From Climacteris rufus (lineage: Eukaryota; Chordata; Aves; Passeriformes; Climacteridae), in the NCBI GenBank assembly GCA_013398175.1, contig VZRZ01006164.1, positions 708,487 through 772,486 of the forward strand: 64,000 nucleotides of DNA, written 5' to 3'. A program made the translations under genes and the position numbers. Each line of letters starts with the position of its first letter. Position 1 is the stretch's first letter. The notes under the pieces are model-generated. The model was not told the origin of the DNA and made no database searches. It worked only from the letters and a program-made list of their open reading frames with translations. This document shows, one piece after another, positions 48,146 through 62,600 of the stretch.

Positions 48146-51100
48146 CTCCACCCTGCCCGCTGCTGGATTGCTCACTTCTCCTGTGTTTTGGGTTTTTTTG
48201 CGACTCGTGTACAGTATGGCTTCTAACCTTAGGAAGACTGCAGTTTCTTAGGTGTGAAGTTCATACTTTTTAAATTTTTTCTCTGTACGGAAGGAAGCCC
48301 ATGCACAGTAAAATTGGCTCCTGTGCCTCGTGTAGTGCACAGAGCCAAGCTGTCGTCCCTTAATGGGCATTCTCCCATCTTGCTCCTTGTGGAGTTGAAT
48401 TAAATAGTTGCGTTCCCTTAGCTTTCCCTGTGTGGCAGAATTCCTGTGTTAGATCTCTTAACTTCTCTCAGTTGTTTGCTGTTTAAATCTTTAAGTGTAG
48501 TGGTACAAGTAGTTTTTAAGGATGCTTGTCTAGAGTATATCAAGACAAGTAGAGTACAATGACATAGATACAACCCTGCTAGTGTTTGACAAGACTGTAG
48601 CTTTTAGGCAAATCTTCAGCCAATTTGCCTCTTTCTAAAAGAGCATTAATACTCCATGTTTGATTTAGGGATAGTGTGGAAAAAAATCATGCTGCATAAG
48701 CACGGCAGAATTGGGAACTGACATGAACTGAGGTTCTGGAGATTAGGAACAAAATAGCCTGAGAAAGGACAGCATTTACAGTGTTTCTGAGAGCTATTTT
48801 GGTCAAGAAACGTTTATATTTAGAGTACTGCATTTGAGAGTTTATGAAATCTGGGTACTTGTGAAACTTGTGCTATTTTTGGTAGAAATTATTTTAGATT
48901 TTATTGTACTGTGATGGTATCACCTGTTTGTAAATTTGAGCAGAAGTGCCACAGTCGGTTCAGAATGTTAGGTGGGGTCATTTCACCCAAGGAATTCGTG
49001 GCAATGTTCTATTTTAAGAGCATCTGGTTTATTTAGATGTTGGTATTACACAGCCTAAATGGTGGTTCTTTTGTCATTTTGGGAGATTAAAGGGTTGTTT
49101 TTATTAAAATGGCTGGGAATATGCCTGAAGTTGCTCTACTGTAAAGCTTGCTTGCTATAAAAACACGATGTCACAGCATTTGCGGAGCATTAAAGTTTTT
49201 CTTTGAGCTTAGTAGTGAAGTTTTGATTCCCTTTTTGTGAATATATGTCTCAGATAGAATAGTAAATGTGTTCTCCTTCCCCACGTGCGTTTATCCTCAA
49301 ACCTCTTCTCACTTCATGTTTATCTGTAGGCATGTCTGTGTTAGCATTGGTAATAGAGGAAGGTATCTGAACAAGGCAGCTGGTAAATTTTGCTTCTCAG
49401 TGTACACAAACAGGAGAATGGTTTCCAGTTGGATGTGATTTTTCACTTTTCTGACTGTGAAATGACAGTTAACTGTTGAATTTTTCAAAACGAAACCCTG
49501 TTTTAAGAAATGTAGCAATCAGAATTATTCATGTGGTTGCACCAGTCAACTTGTTGAACTTGGCACTTAGGAGAATTAACAGGTAGTATTAACAGTAGTA
49601 TTCTGGCAAAAAAATCCTATCTAAAAAAAGAAGTCACTGCAGCATTTGTCAGTTCATCAGCATTCATTTGGTTTCCAATCTAGTTGAGGAGGGTTATGCA
49701 CAGATTCTTACTGTACTTTTTGTTCCCACATCTGAGTGTGCTTCCCAAGAAACTGTTGGGAAAGCAGGACAGGTGTGTTAGGTTCTTTTTTCATGTATGC
49801 ATACACCAAATGAAAACCTGCAGGAATAGCCATTCAGTTCCTTCTCAAATTTTGAATTCAAAACTGTAAGCTAGAACAAAGCTTTCAAGCAAGCTTGAAG
49901 ATTTTTTGTCTTTAGGTACTGGAGGTGTGGGGGTTGGGGTTTTAATTCTGTGTAGTGTGTTTTTAATTTGTTTTTATTTGCAAAAGGAAAAACCCAAACC
50001 CACCACCCTAGGGTCAGTCACACTTGCCAAAACTAAATTTGCCTTTGTTTGAGATTCTACGATCTGTGTGTGACAGGGTTTTAGCAGATACTTGTTCAAA
50101 TGGAATTGCCATATAAATAAGACTTTGTATACTTTGGATTTATAATCAAAAGTAGGTTAGGTTGGTTACATGCTATGATTTCCCATAGAGGAATAATTGG
50201 CTTAGTTGTGTAACTGATCCTCTGAACAAAGTATCAAATATTTAGATAAAAACTCAAAAACAACTCTAAATGCTTCTGACAGTACTAGGAAGGCTCACTG
50301 ATTAAATTATTTACTTAAAAATGGTGCCCAGTGATAACTAATTTTGTGTACAGAAGTCTTAAGAGCATTGAAAATTTGTGATTCATTCCCCTTCTTCACA
50401 ATCAATTACAAGGATCTTGCTTATTTTTTAATACCTTAGCCAAATTTCTAGAAGAGCTTAATTCCTTTGAAGCTACTTGTTCAAGCGTTCTAAGGCTTTC
50501 TGAGTCCTGACAATTCATACATTTGTATTCAGTAACTTCTAAGCAAAGTTTAGAAATACTCTGTTTCAACTGCTGTTGGGAGTCTCTTGTGATCAGAGGA
50601 GCTCTGTAATTGCAGAGTACTGATGGCAAAGGTTTATGGCCGTGTAGGACTTTTCATTCCGGCTCTTTTCAGCCTCTTCAAAGAGGCCACTTCTAGGCTG
50701 TTTCTTTTTGCTCTTGCTTAATGAATAATGGTGTAGTTTTCTGTCTCTTTTCAATTTACAGACCCTAGCAGTACTTCAGTGTCAGGTGATGGTCCTTGTA
50801 GAGAACTTCGAGGTTGCTGTTGATAGAAATTGTTTTCAAATCTCTTTCCTGTGCCTTTCATGGATTATTTAGAATGACTGAATGGACTGATAGAGTTCTT
50901 ACAGATACTGGAGAGTCATAATATTTGCATTGGATGCTGATTTCAACTTCGAAATTTGGCAGTCAGACACAAAAAAAGAAAAAACAAAGGGATAGTTTGA
51001 AACTGCTCTTGATTTGATCAGGTGAAAAAACTTGGGCTCTTATTGTAATTGTAATTAAGTTTGCTTTGGAAATTAGTTACATTATTATATCATGTTGCTG

Positions 51101-51632
51101 TATCGTGCATTACAGTGTGTCAAATCTCAGTTCTATGCACATTGTAAACATTGCTTTCAGGTAAATCAGTGTAAGTGTTAATGACTTGCAGCAGCTTTAA
51201 GCTACTTTGTAAATTCCTAGACATAAATGTTCAGATGGTGTGAAAACAAACCTTTAAAATGCCTGATGTGATCTGTGGCTCCTTCTTGCTACAGATGAAC
51301 ATCATTAATGCAAATGCAGATATCTTTGTGAGTTAGCTTTTGTATTAAATAAAGTGTTGGGCCTGTATTTCAGTAAATTTTGCCAGCCTTTTTTGGTAGT
51401 AAGAACATTATGCACTAATGTATAATACTTGCATTATAGGAAGGCATTTTGCTATTGTCTAGTTGGTGTCATTTCTGAGCCCTTCAGTAGAGGATACTCC
51501 TCCAAGAGGAGTTTTGGCCATGATTATGATTATTAGGGGTACCATCTGTACAAATATACTAATTTTAAGTCTTCTATGGGAACAAATTCTATAGAGGTAA
51601 AATATATGTGGAAGTATACAATATAAGACGTA

Positions 51633-51700
51633 GGGTATCTCTATGTGGTATGTGTATATAAATAGAGAGTATATAGTGTGTGTGTATATATATAAATAGA
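51633..51700 (+). repeat. Degenerate TG/TA microsatellite
   Basis: Mixed TATGTG, TATATA and GTGTGTGTG units lie in SLK intron 1. Confidence 0.7.
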
Positions 51701-54627
51701 AAATGACAAAATATTATTAATGAATCCTTTGGACTTACCTGCTTTTGAATTTCTTTCATGCTTCTTTGTTTGACCTGGAATGTTCTGCCCATTTATAGTA
51801 TCCCAGTCATTACCCCAAATCTAAGATGTTGGAAGCATTCTGTATGCAAGATTCTCATAGAAATTTGGAAAATGAAATATTTGTATTTCATATGAAGTTA
51901 CCCAGGACAAGTTTCCCAACTCTGAGCAATTAACTGGTGCTTGGTTAAAAAATCTGGTTTTTCTTTAGGTTCAGAGAAGAAATTTTGTGGAAGCTGATAA
52001 CCATAGTCATGATGAACAGCATTACCCAAATGCATTGTCTTCTGAAAATTATAACTACATGGAGTATTCATATATACTCTTGGCAGTAGTGGGCAATACC
52101 AACTCATCTCTGGCTGGTGATTATGGACTTTTGACAATAGTGTTTCTTAAAGTCCAGTAGTCCAATGATGTTGCTTCATTCAGTTAAGCTTTTGTATCTG
52201 TATCTGAAACCATCTTATCTGTAATGTACCCATATGACTTACAGGACACCTTAGTTTTGTCTTAATGCCTTCCACAGAAGGTAAAAGCAAATAGAAATTT
52301 TAAGTAGCAATTTAATAAGACTGGACCAATAATATAATTTAAGTATTATGTATTCTTAACTTCTTTTAATGTTAAAGTATGAACTGACTTTTGGTGACTG
52401 CATAGAAGTACTTTTTTGTGTACCACTAGCACCATAACTTATTTTCTAATCCTAGAAAATGCTTTAATTAGTCTGACCTGAAAACAAAATAAGGACAGAG
52501 CAAGGAGAACTTAGATTTTCTAGTTTCTTTGGTTGTACAGCACATTGTTCTACATTCCTAGAGTTGGATATTTCAACTTGAAGTTATCCACATGATGTAT
52601 CATGCTGCTTCCCAGGGTGAGTATCTTTTACATCTGTAACTTAGGACTTACAGAAGCAGATTTTGACCAGTTACTTAATATTTAAGCTTGAGGCACAGAT
52701 AGGCACAACTCTTGGCAATTTTGATTAAAACCGTTTGCTATGCAAAATATGTTTTCTTCTAATTTATTTTCATTTATAATTGACTACATAAGTTGACCTC
52801 TCATTAAACTGGAGCAGTAAAACAGTGCACTTGCCCTCAGGAGATCTGAATTAATAATATTTGCTTAAATGCTGTATTGCTTTGTTTAGCCATTGAGGCA
52901 TTAGTAGATATGAGACTTGATTTACTCTCAAGAGACTAATGTATAGGGTGCCAGTCTTTTAGTTCTATTTTACTTAGACTAAATATTTCAAACTTTAGGT
53001 AAAGCTTATTATGAAGAGTAATCTCTGTAAGAGTAGCCTGAGTATTTTAGGGCTGCTATGGATGATGAAAAAAGATGCATGACAGTTCATAGAAGGCAAA
53101 TTATTGTAATCTTGCTGATCAACTTGGTGACTTGCCCTACAATGTTATCTTTATTTTCCCACTATTGCAGTTTTAGCCTGATTAGAAGATACCAGATAAA
53201 GAGAAGGCAGTATCACAGTTTTAAACTCTGGAAAATGTGTCAAGGGGAAGCTTTACAGAGCTCTTTATACCTATTGTCACTCCAGCTGAATTTTCTGAGG
53301 AAATGACAGTGCCAGAAAGTCATCTATAAATTGTAAACTGAGATAACTTTCTTGTCTTAAATGGCTGCTTGTTACCTACCTTTCCATTTTGTCTGTAGCA
53401 AGGAAATGTTTGAAAGGAGCACAGCACATGTGTCTCACTTTTTGGACATGTTTGCTTGGCTGAAAATCAGCATCACAGTTCTTAACTTATGAGTAATGTA
53501 TTGTCTGTCTGTTGCATTTGGAATTAAAAGTGCAGACAAGCTTGTGGAGGATAATTATAGAATGCTTATGCTCAGTCCTTGGTAAGATAGTCATCTTTTC
53601 CAAGGTGTGAGCATAGTTACATAAACTGTTTAAAATTGTAAGTAAATATGAAATCATTATTTGATTTTATTTATGTTTATTAAGTTATTTTCTTTTTTAT
53701 GTCATTTGATATATCATATTTCTTAGCTAGCTGTTTGTGTAACTGCTTGGACTGTGGTTTCTTGGCTGGAGAGTAAAACTTTGAATTTCAGGCATAAGCT
53801 GAATGTGACTGTTTAATATCAAATAGATTGCAGCATGAAGCCTCTTTAAGCTGTTCTAACTTGGTGAAATTATTCTTTTATCTTAAGGCCTATGCAGCCC
53901 ATTTAATTAAATGATTCTGTTTGGTTTTTTTATTTGGTGGTTTTTGTTCTTTGGGGGTTTTTAAGGGTTTTGTACACAATGTGGTTAAACCTTTAATTGT
54001 TGGCAAGGTCCTCCAGTACTACAATCCTCCAAGCAGTGATACATGCCAGTGTTGCAGAGCAGCAGTTGGAAAACTTCTTTTGGTGATGACTCAAACTCCA
54101 GTTTTGAGCACCCTGTAAACAATATTTAAGAAATAATTTGTTTATATTTGCAAATGCCACAATTCCAATACCAAATTTCGAATTTTTTGTTGTTTAGACT
54201 AAATGCACTTATGAATTCCATGTTTCATGGGCCATGACCCACGTTTTGAGAATCTCCCAGGATTGTAAACATCATTCTCCTTCAATGACAGTTGTGACTG
54301 TGTACAAGAGGAGTCTGTAATTAAACCCTGTGATTGGAGATTTTGAATACATTCCTTGAGACCCTGGTGGCTGAGGTGTCATTTATAAAGATTTTTTAGG
54401 TCTTTGCTTCTTTGTGCTCCCCGAATAAGCTTTAATTATATTCAGATTATCCAGAGTTGACAAATTCATGATGTCTCCCTCTTTTGCCTATTGTCTCATT
54501 TTACAGTAGCTGCCAAATTACTCAAATACAATGCTTGTGCTATCTTTTCGTTTGATACTGTTTGGATTGTTCCAGTTTTCCATGTTTAGTGGTGGAAAAG
54601 CCATGAAATTCGCAGTTAGAAAACAAA

Positions 54628-54677
54628 GCAGACTGAATTAATAGCACAGAAAGCAGATTGCATTAATAGCACAGAAT
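54628..54677 (+). repeat. Tandem duplication, 25-base unit, two copies
   Basis: The unit starts GCAGACTGAATTAATAGCAC; the second copy starts GCAGATTGCATTAATAGCAC. Only three differences separate the copies, so it is recent. Confidence 0.85.
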
Positions 54678-56544
54678 AAAAAAAAAAGTGATGTTTTACA
54701 ATTTTTCTCCAAAACCATATAAAATACATATTGCCACCCCCTCTAATTCATTTTTAATGACTTTATAACATGATTATAGTATGCAGTACTTGAAAGAAAT
54801 TGTAACTGTCAGATTTATCTCAAATATGCCATGTGGAAACACGGTTTTCCCACTCACAAGTGGGAAGGAATTCTTTTAGAGAGAAAGAAGACCTAGTATT
54901 TGTGGAATATATTTGAAGGATGTCTGGCAATAAAAATTGGCTAAGTAATATTCAATTAAAGCTAGCAGGGTACCTCAAACCACTTGGTAATGGCATTCAT
55001 ACTTCAACGAGAAAAGAAGGCTTTACTGTAAATGTTCATTTTCCACTGGCATTTCATATTTTTTGTTGAATCTGCTCTAAATTCATGATACAAACCAACT
55101 GAAGTACATGCAGCTGAAGATTTACTTAAGTAAAAAAAAAAATTGCAATAAAACAGTAATGTAAGATTGTTTTTATAGTTAATTCACCTGCTTAAACTAC
55201 CATATTTGGCTTTAGGAGGACATAGTGTTTCTTGAAGGAGTCCTCAATGTATGCAAAAGTAGTTGCAATATTGAAGTTACAGATTTTTTCCTTGGTTTCT
55301 TTACATTTTTTGGATTGATTGGCTTTCAGTGTTTTGAGGGATTGTGTGTGTGTATAGAGGTTAAGGTAAGCAGCTAAAGATAAATGATTTGGAAGCTAAG
55401 AGAGAGGCACAAAGTATTTCCCCTCTAACTTGCCATGTTTCTATTTTTTAGCCATTTTCTAATTAGGTAATTACCTATAGCCTAGAGCAAGAAATTGCTC
55501 AAACATAGATTCATGGTTGAATCAAGTTCTATGCAAAATGTAGCTGTAAGGATGTTCTGATTACCTGAGGCGTGCTATTCTATGATATGACTTTTAAATT
55601 ATACTGAGTTTTCTATGGAGAATAACATGAAGAATTGAAAAGGTAGGATCATACTGCAATAGCCAAATCCATTTATTGATTAATGTTTAAAATTTGCTAA
55701 ATCTCTCCTTACTATGGAGGACTAAGTGACTGTTACCTCAAAGTATTTGTCTTAAAAAGGAGTCTGTTGATTGTTTCAGGAAGTCTGAAAACAAAGGAGG
55801 TTGTTGAGAATAAAGAAGCTTTATTATTTTCAGAAAGAATTTTTCTGAAGTTGCATTAATGCAGTTACTCAAAATGAATAGATGAACAGCAAGTGAAGGT
55901 TTTTTGGGGGAATCTACCCCAGAACTGTAGTTGTGCCTAGATCAGAATTGGTTTACTTGGTATGGAAGCAACGGTGAATCCCTATCCTAAAGGCAGAATT
56001 GGTTTTTAATCCATCTAACTTGATAATGAGTTGGCAGAAGACTGTCCCTCTGCTTTCTTCTATCTCTTGGAATAGCATGTTAGATCCTTGTTTAAGGAGG
56101 ACTTTAAGGAACTGGATTTTGTCTCTAGAAATGTTCAGCCATGGCCATGATTCAGAAACTGGGTTCTGAGGAAAGTTACTGTAACTGTTAGTGAGACTGT
56201 AATAACTTGGGAAGACTTTTTGCACAGGACTTTATTCTTTCTTTATCTTGTAGATAAGGCTTCTCCTGAAACAGATTTATTCTGTAAAGCCAAAGCTCTT
56301 CTCTTAACACGTCTAGATTTTGCTTTATACAAGATAACTTTTCACTTTTTTGTATTTCTAAGCAGTATTTTGCCAGGAAAACTGTTTAATACTTATGTAA
56401 TCAAAAGGCAGTAAAACCTCAATGGAGAAGTGTTTATTGAGTGCTTCAGCAAAATTTAGAACGTTGCAGTAAATGTTGATCTCCTTCACAGCCATTGTCT
56501 CAGTCAGGATTTCTTTAATTCACATGCTGCCTTTTTTATTTTTT

Positions 56545-56695
56545 AAGGTTTGGTTATGTTCCTGCCCCACCTTCAGCTTTTCCTGTTTCAAGAGGTCCAG
56601 CCTTTTTAGTCTGCTCTATGTAAGACAACTGCTTGACCCTTTAATAATTTTGATTGTCCTTCTCATTCTCTTACTTCTGTGGATGCCACAAATCA
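56545..56695 (-). mobile_element. Old CR1-type LINE fragment (minus strand)
   Basis: Minus-strand reading gives GGACAATCAAAATTATTAAA, then AAAAAGGCTGGACCTCTTGA and CAGGAAAAGCTGAAGG. This follows the conserved CR1 segment with ATCAAAATGATTAAAGG, GAGCTGGG, TGTTTAGCCTGGAAAAG and AAGGCTGAG. The 88-codon open frame on the opposite strand is a by-product. Confidence 0.55.
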
Positions 56696-59600
56696 GCTCA
56701 GCATTCAGGGAAACTGTTCTGGTTTTTATTGCTGAATAGTCAGCATCAGTACCACGGGTCTGTGTAGCTACACCATGAGCTGTGATCCTTGCTGGGAAAT
56801 ATGGTCAGAAGGGTTTGAAGAGGAGTAATCCCCAAAACAAATTCAAATCATCCCAGTAATGCAGAGAAATGGATACACTCAGAGTTAAGCTAAGATTTCC
56901 TGCTCTTTCACCCTTTCCAACTAGTTTTTGCTAATAGTGGAGATGTACTAATCAAGTTTATAAGTAACTTGTCTGATATTTTTCATGTCTCTGAGGTGGG
57001 AAGTCTGAAAGCTTAGAAATCACCATTTGAACAATACTGTCAAGTGTTTCCTATTGACAGGGATAGCTGGGGTACCTGAAAATGTCTCCTTTGCTCTTGG
57101 TTGTATTTCCAGCTGTCTCTTGGTAGCAAACTTAGGTGTTCTGGCCAGTTTAATAACCCAACAAGTTGTTTGCCAGATTATGTTATACTTAAATAAAAAC
57201 AAAACCCCCACACACTGCCCTTAGCATTTAAAAGTGAAATCTAAAAAGGAGCTCATGTACAGACTTGTTTCCTCTGCTCTTTGTGGTGTCTGTTTCCATG
57301 TTTATTGATGCCGTTGTAAATTTGTGGCCTTTGGTGGCCCAACACAGGACCTCACCTTTGAGCCAGTGCAATATGAAGAAGATTCTTTTGAATCTCTGAA
57401 AAGCACTAAAACAATATGGAACTGTGATACTTACTGAGTGAAACAGTCAACCACACACTTCATTTCAAAGCTGTGCATTTCAGTAAGTACAGAAGTGACA
57501 TTTGAAGGATGAGTGGCAGGGCCTTACCGTGACTCTTTGCCGGAACAGTTTCACACGATGCCAGTCAGTGCAGGCAGGGTTCTGGCAGTGTCTCCTCCTT
57601 CCCAGCTCCTTCCTTGTGACAGGCCTGGTGCTTGCCAGCACCACGCTGATCTGCTTCAAGGAACTAAGCCACGCAAAAGCTGATTGCCCATGTAATCCTC
57701 TTGGCTCCCCAGACCAGCTCACGAGAGGGCCAGACAAGTGACACTGCTAATGTGAGGGAAAATGGACAGGGTGGTGTCAGCATTGGGCTTAAATAGCTGT
57801 AAAAAGCTCACATATCAATATTCTGAAGTTGTTAAGGTGTGTCAGATGAACCCTTTTTGTCAGGACAAAATAAAAAATAGGCTTACTCCTGTTGTCTGAA
57901 CAATGTGCTGTTAGCAGCTGCTAATAAAAAGTAGATTGTGGTAAGTGGTGCTGGTGGTGTTGTTATCAGTCAGTCGTTCTGTCCCTTAGCAACACTGATA
58001 TCCATGCTAGGTGAATTTTGTTATGTAGGCATGTCTTCAACTGGAAATTACCTATTAGTCTATGTTCCCAGTTTTATTTCAGATGGTGATTCTCCTTTCT
58101 GCTTTAGGTGTGCTCAATAACTACTAGAAAAGAATGAAAGCTTTATAAGGCTTCTTATTTGGCACTAAATTTACCTTGTATGTGGAAAGTATAGAAACTG
58201 AATTGAATTGCAGAGTGAGCAGAGTGTTTTGAAGCAAGAAGTGGCTTTGATAATTTTCCAAAAGGAATTGAATTCTTCATTCTCTCTCACTGTGCAAATA
58301 TACAATAAAAGATTGTATATATCTGCTTCAAAAAGCTTTCAGCCTAATAATAAATTTAAAAAATAAACACAAGAGAGAGGGAGGAGTAGAATAAAGAGAT
58401 GAAATAGCTTTTCCTTTACAAGACCTCCCCCTGAGAGCCATGCAACATCAGTTCTTGGGGACATGGGCAAAACGAAGCTTTCAGAATTCCATTCAAAGTA
58501 ACATTGTACACTGTTAGGAGGCAAGAACAGTGCTTCCTTCTGAACATCTTGTGTGCTTCACTGGTTAATGTTACCATGACTTTAAACAATTCTGTTGGAG
58601 GAAGAACAATGTTCTGGATGTTACATGAGACTCCTTTATTGATAAAAGCTCACAAGTTCATTAGTTGCAAACATCTGAGTAAAGCAACTGGTTTTCTTTT
58701 GCATATTTTGTGCATTGAACTCTGGAAAGAGTTGAAGAAGTTTGTCTTGATTTGTTTATCTGAATTTTAAAAAATACTTTTATCAAGTAATGCAATTGTT
58801 CCTGTGGCCATTTGTGTTTGCATCAGCATTCTAGGTAAAATCTGAACGATTTACCCTAATCAGTAAAATGTCAAACAGCAAGTGCATGAAACATCAGAAT
58901 TTGAAAAAGATCATCAGCAGCATGCTTGTAAATTAAAATTTCCTTTGAAGTCTGCTGATAAGTAATAGGGTTTGCATTCATATAATTTCTCAGTCAGTTT
59001 TCATAATTGGTTAGTTGTTTTAATTCAACAATTAAAAAACCCCAACAAACCAAACAGTTAATCTGAAAGGCAACATCAGAAGCAACATATTCCACTGCTG
59101 TGCTGAATATGAATGAAGTTCATTTACAGAAGCCAGGATGCAATTTTTGTGGTACTTGAATAGCCAATTGTCATGGAATACCAAATGTTTATTCAGATGG
59201 CTCTTTCTCATCTCTTGAGAGGTCGTACTTGCAGCACAAAGGGAGCCAGGTCATCTAAACTGTCTGAGGCACCTTTTGAGATTTCATTTTGTGCTCGTGA
59301 GATGCTGTGTAACTTCAGGGTCAGGATTTATGACAAAAGAAAAACTACTGGCAAGTCACAGACTGTACAAGCATTAAATAGCATATACCAGCAGAATGAA
59401 TTTTGTAATTAATAAAGTTTATTGTAGGCCTGACTTGAAAATAACTTGTTTGCATTAAAGAGCACTGAATGATACTGGCTTAACTCTATTGATATCTTTG
59501 TTGTTGTTGCTGGTTTTGCAGTTGGTTTCTGTTAGATTGCTTTAAAGATATGTACATAAGGAAGCAATGACACCTCTCTAGAATTCTAAATTTTCTGTTA

Positions 59601-62600
59601 CTTTAAAAATATATTAATACCATGAAGAGAATATGAATTAGTTTCTATAACAATTTTATTTAAAAGAGATGGATGATGATGTTGTACAGTTTTTAAAATT
59701 AAAACTGTCTAAAGCTACTCCTTTCTTTTGTTCCTTCAGAAATAGAGGAAGTTTCATCTTAACAGGCTAGAGTATGCATGAAGCAACAGAATATATGCTT
59801 TGATAGTTTTGCAAAAGCTGTTGCCAGTTTTAATGTGGTATTGATGTAGTCACATTTCCTTTCCCTCTGCTACAACTGTATCTTTTTGTAAAACACTGTC
59901 TTTAAGCTGACTATGTAGTTTTATATTTTTCCCTTAAAATATATGAAGTATACTGTATTTATTGTTCATTTTAGCAGGACAAAGAATGAAATGGAGTGAA
60001 AATGCTTCATCTTGTTTAATTTAATCTTTCCCCTCTGGCTATTTAGCTGTGCTTATTGTGAGATTTGAATATGGCTCACACTGCAGTATCAAATGATACA
60101 GAACCTATTCTCAAATTGCCCATATATTTGAGCTAGTAAGATGTTTACACTTTAAATGACAGTTAAGTTACATCTGTTATAGCCCATCATCTTCTGCAAT
60201 AAATACATAAAATAAATTGTCTTAGTGCAGGTCTTTAAATGCCTTCCTTCTGCTACATGAAATGTGGAGTATTTAATAATATTCTTTACTTTTTTGACAG
60301 CAAGTTTTTTTAACTTAATGACTATGCCACATTGCATTTCTGTGACTATGTAGTTTCCCTAGTAACATGTCAGAAGGCCTTTGTTGAGGGGTTCTTAAGG
60401 TCCAAAGAAATTGTCATTTTTCTTTATCTGTTATTTTGTTGACTTGTTCATATCCAGTGAGGAAGGACAGAATTTTCCATGCTCAAGTCAGATGCTCTGG
60501 GTTTTTTTGTTGTTTTGATATAATGAATAGCTGTGCTGGCTCAGCAAACAGCTGTAGCCATCTTGCATCTGATCTGGCTAAAGGCTCTGGGCAGAGCAGA
60601 TCCCAGTTTTGTTTTGTAACTTAACTCCAAGGAACTGTGGGTTGACCTAGCCACTCTGTTAAAAAAAAAAAGGGAAATAAAAAAGGGAAAAAGGAGTATG
60701 CTACATTGATACTTGTACATCTGTGGATGTACACAAATCTGCAAAGTGTGAGTAAACAAAATGACTTTGTGCTACATGAAGCCAAAAGACTCAGTGGTAT
60801 CAGTCTGCAGAAAGCTGCAGCTTTTACAGCTCCAAATGCCTCCCTGGGCAGAGGGGTTAGCAGGAGTAGCACTGGTTCTCTGAGCTCCACTGAACTAAGG
60901 CTTTTACAGATGTTAAGTGACTTGAAGCAACATTATGACAGAATCCTCCCAGCTGAAGGAATCAGAGGTTTCTCAAGTCCTGTGTTTAAAAAAATCATAA
61001 AATTATCAAAAGCAAATAATAAAATTCTCAACCTGGGATGGGGTAATTTTCTCAAAGAACAACAGTCTGTACACAGCTTCAACTCTGACTTGCTGTTTGT
61101 CTTAAAAGTAATTCTAGGGAACAGCCAAAGTTAGTAATTATGGTTTGTTTAAAAATAATTTCTTGATAATATTGTTTCTTGGAAGCATTATTAATTTATG
61201 TCATTTGGAGTAAAGGTGTGTTCATCACTGGAATAAAGACTGAGTTTTAAGCTGTAGTCACTACCATAAATTAGTAAGCATTGAGCATTATGTTGTTTTT
61301 TCTAATGACACAAGACCAAATAAATAACTGTAGGATATTTGTAATCCAAGATGAAGATCCAGTGTGTTACTGTTTTTCCTGGGAAGTTTTAAGGTAGTTT
61401 GGGGCTGACTTTGCTGGATAAAACTGAGAAAACCTCTGCCAGTAACTGTTGGTGTCCTCTGCAGAGAAAAGATACTGGCAAAGCAGCTTAGCACTGCAGG
61501 GATAAATCTCAATTTGTCACACCTCCTCCTTCTCAAGTTTAGGAGTTGATTGTAATGCAGAATTATGTGTTTTGATGCTGCTTTCTCAAATAGGATGTAC
61601 AGTTATTATAACTAAATTTAGGAAAAAAATACCCGTCCTTTGCACTTACACTTCTGACACCACCTAATGCTTTAGTTACAAATGTTTTCCCACTGTTGTC
61701 AGCTGGTTTTGCCTGTTGCTTTTATGAAAGCCGTAATGCAGCAAGAGAAGGGAAAATAAGATGTGTTATTATAAGACAGCATGGCTGTTTTTTTTCTTGC
61801 CAGTGTTTAGCAATTTTTTTTCTTATTTTTATTCTGTTTTTAAAATGTATTTGCTTAAATAAGAATTATGATGAAATCTGATCCTCTCCTCTGTTAAGTT
61901 TCCTGTAAAGGATTGTTTCAGTTATTTTGCACATATTTGCTAGTTCAGCCCAGGTGCTTTTCTAATATGAATACAAGTATTACTTTTAATTTCAGTGGCA
62001 CAATGCATGTGGAATCAGGATTAGAGCTCTGCTTACCTAGTATACAAAATACCACAGAATTAATGAGAATACTGAGAGGGAAACTTGAGGTTAAACATGA
62101 AAATTATATTTCATACCACTCCCAAAAATAACTTGTGGAATCCTCAGAAACCAACTGTGGAGGAAGCAGAAGAACCACAGTAAGTACAAAGTAGAAGGAT
62201 AATGTTAAAAGAGTGAAGTTGTCATGGAAACAGCTCCAAAACGAGCATAGCCACAAAGGCAGCACCACACCACAGGATCATAAAGATGCTTCAGCAGTTG
62301 GGGTTGAACCCTGCCCTCCACTTTCTTAGAAACAGCATTTGCTGGTAGGAAATAGAGACACTTTTATCTGTATTTGTATTTCAGGTTTTTTTTCCCCCTT
62401 TGGCATTAAACAGGGAAACTGAATTTAATTAACTTCTGTTTAAGTAGAAAAAACTGTATAGTAGGGTAGTTGTGACACATTGTGCAGGCTGGGAAAATTT
62501 TTGGCTGATCAGCTGTAGTTCACGGGTGTGTCATCTTCTTTGGGAGACACTGTCCTTTCATTATCTTTTGAATAAGTCTTCTGTAAGAGTCATTTCAGTA

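Noticed and set aside
60706..61134. 142-codon plus-strand open frame in SLK intron 1
   Set aside because: About one frame of this length is expected by chance in the window, it has no splice support or recognised domain, and it matches no SLK exon.
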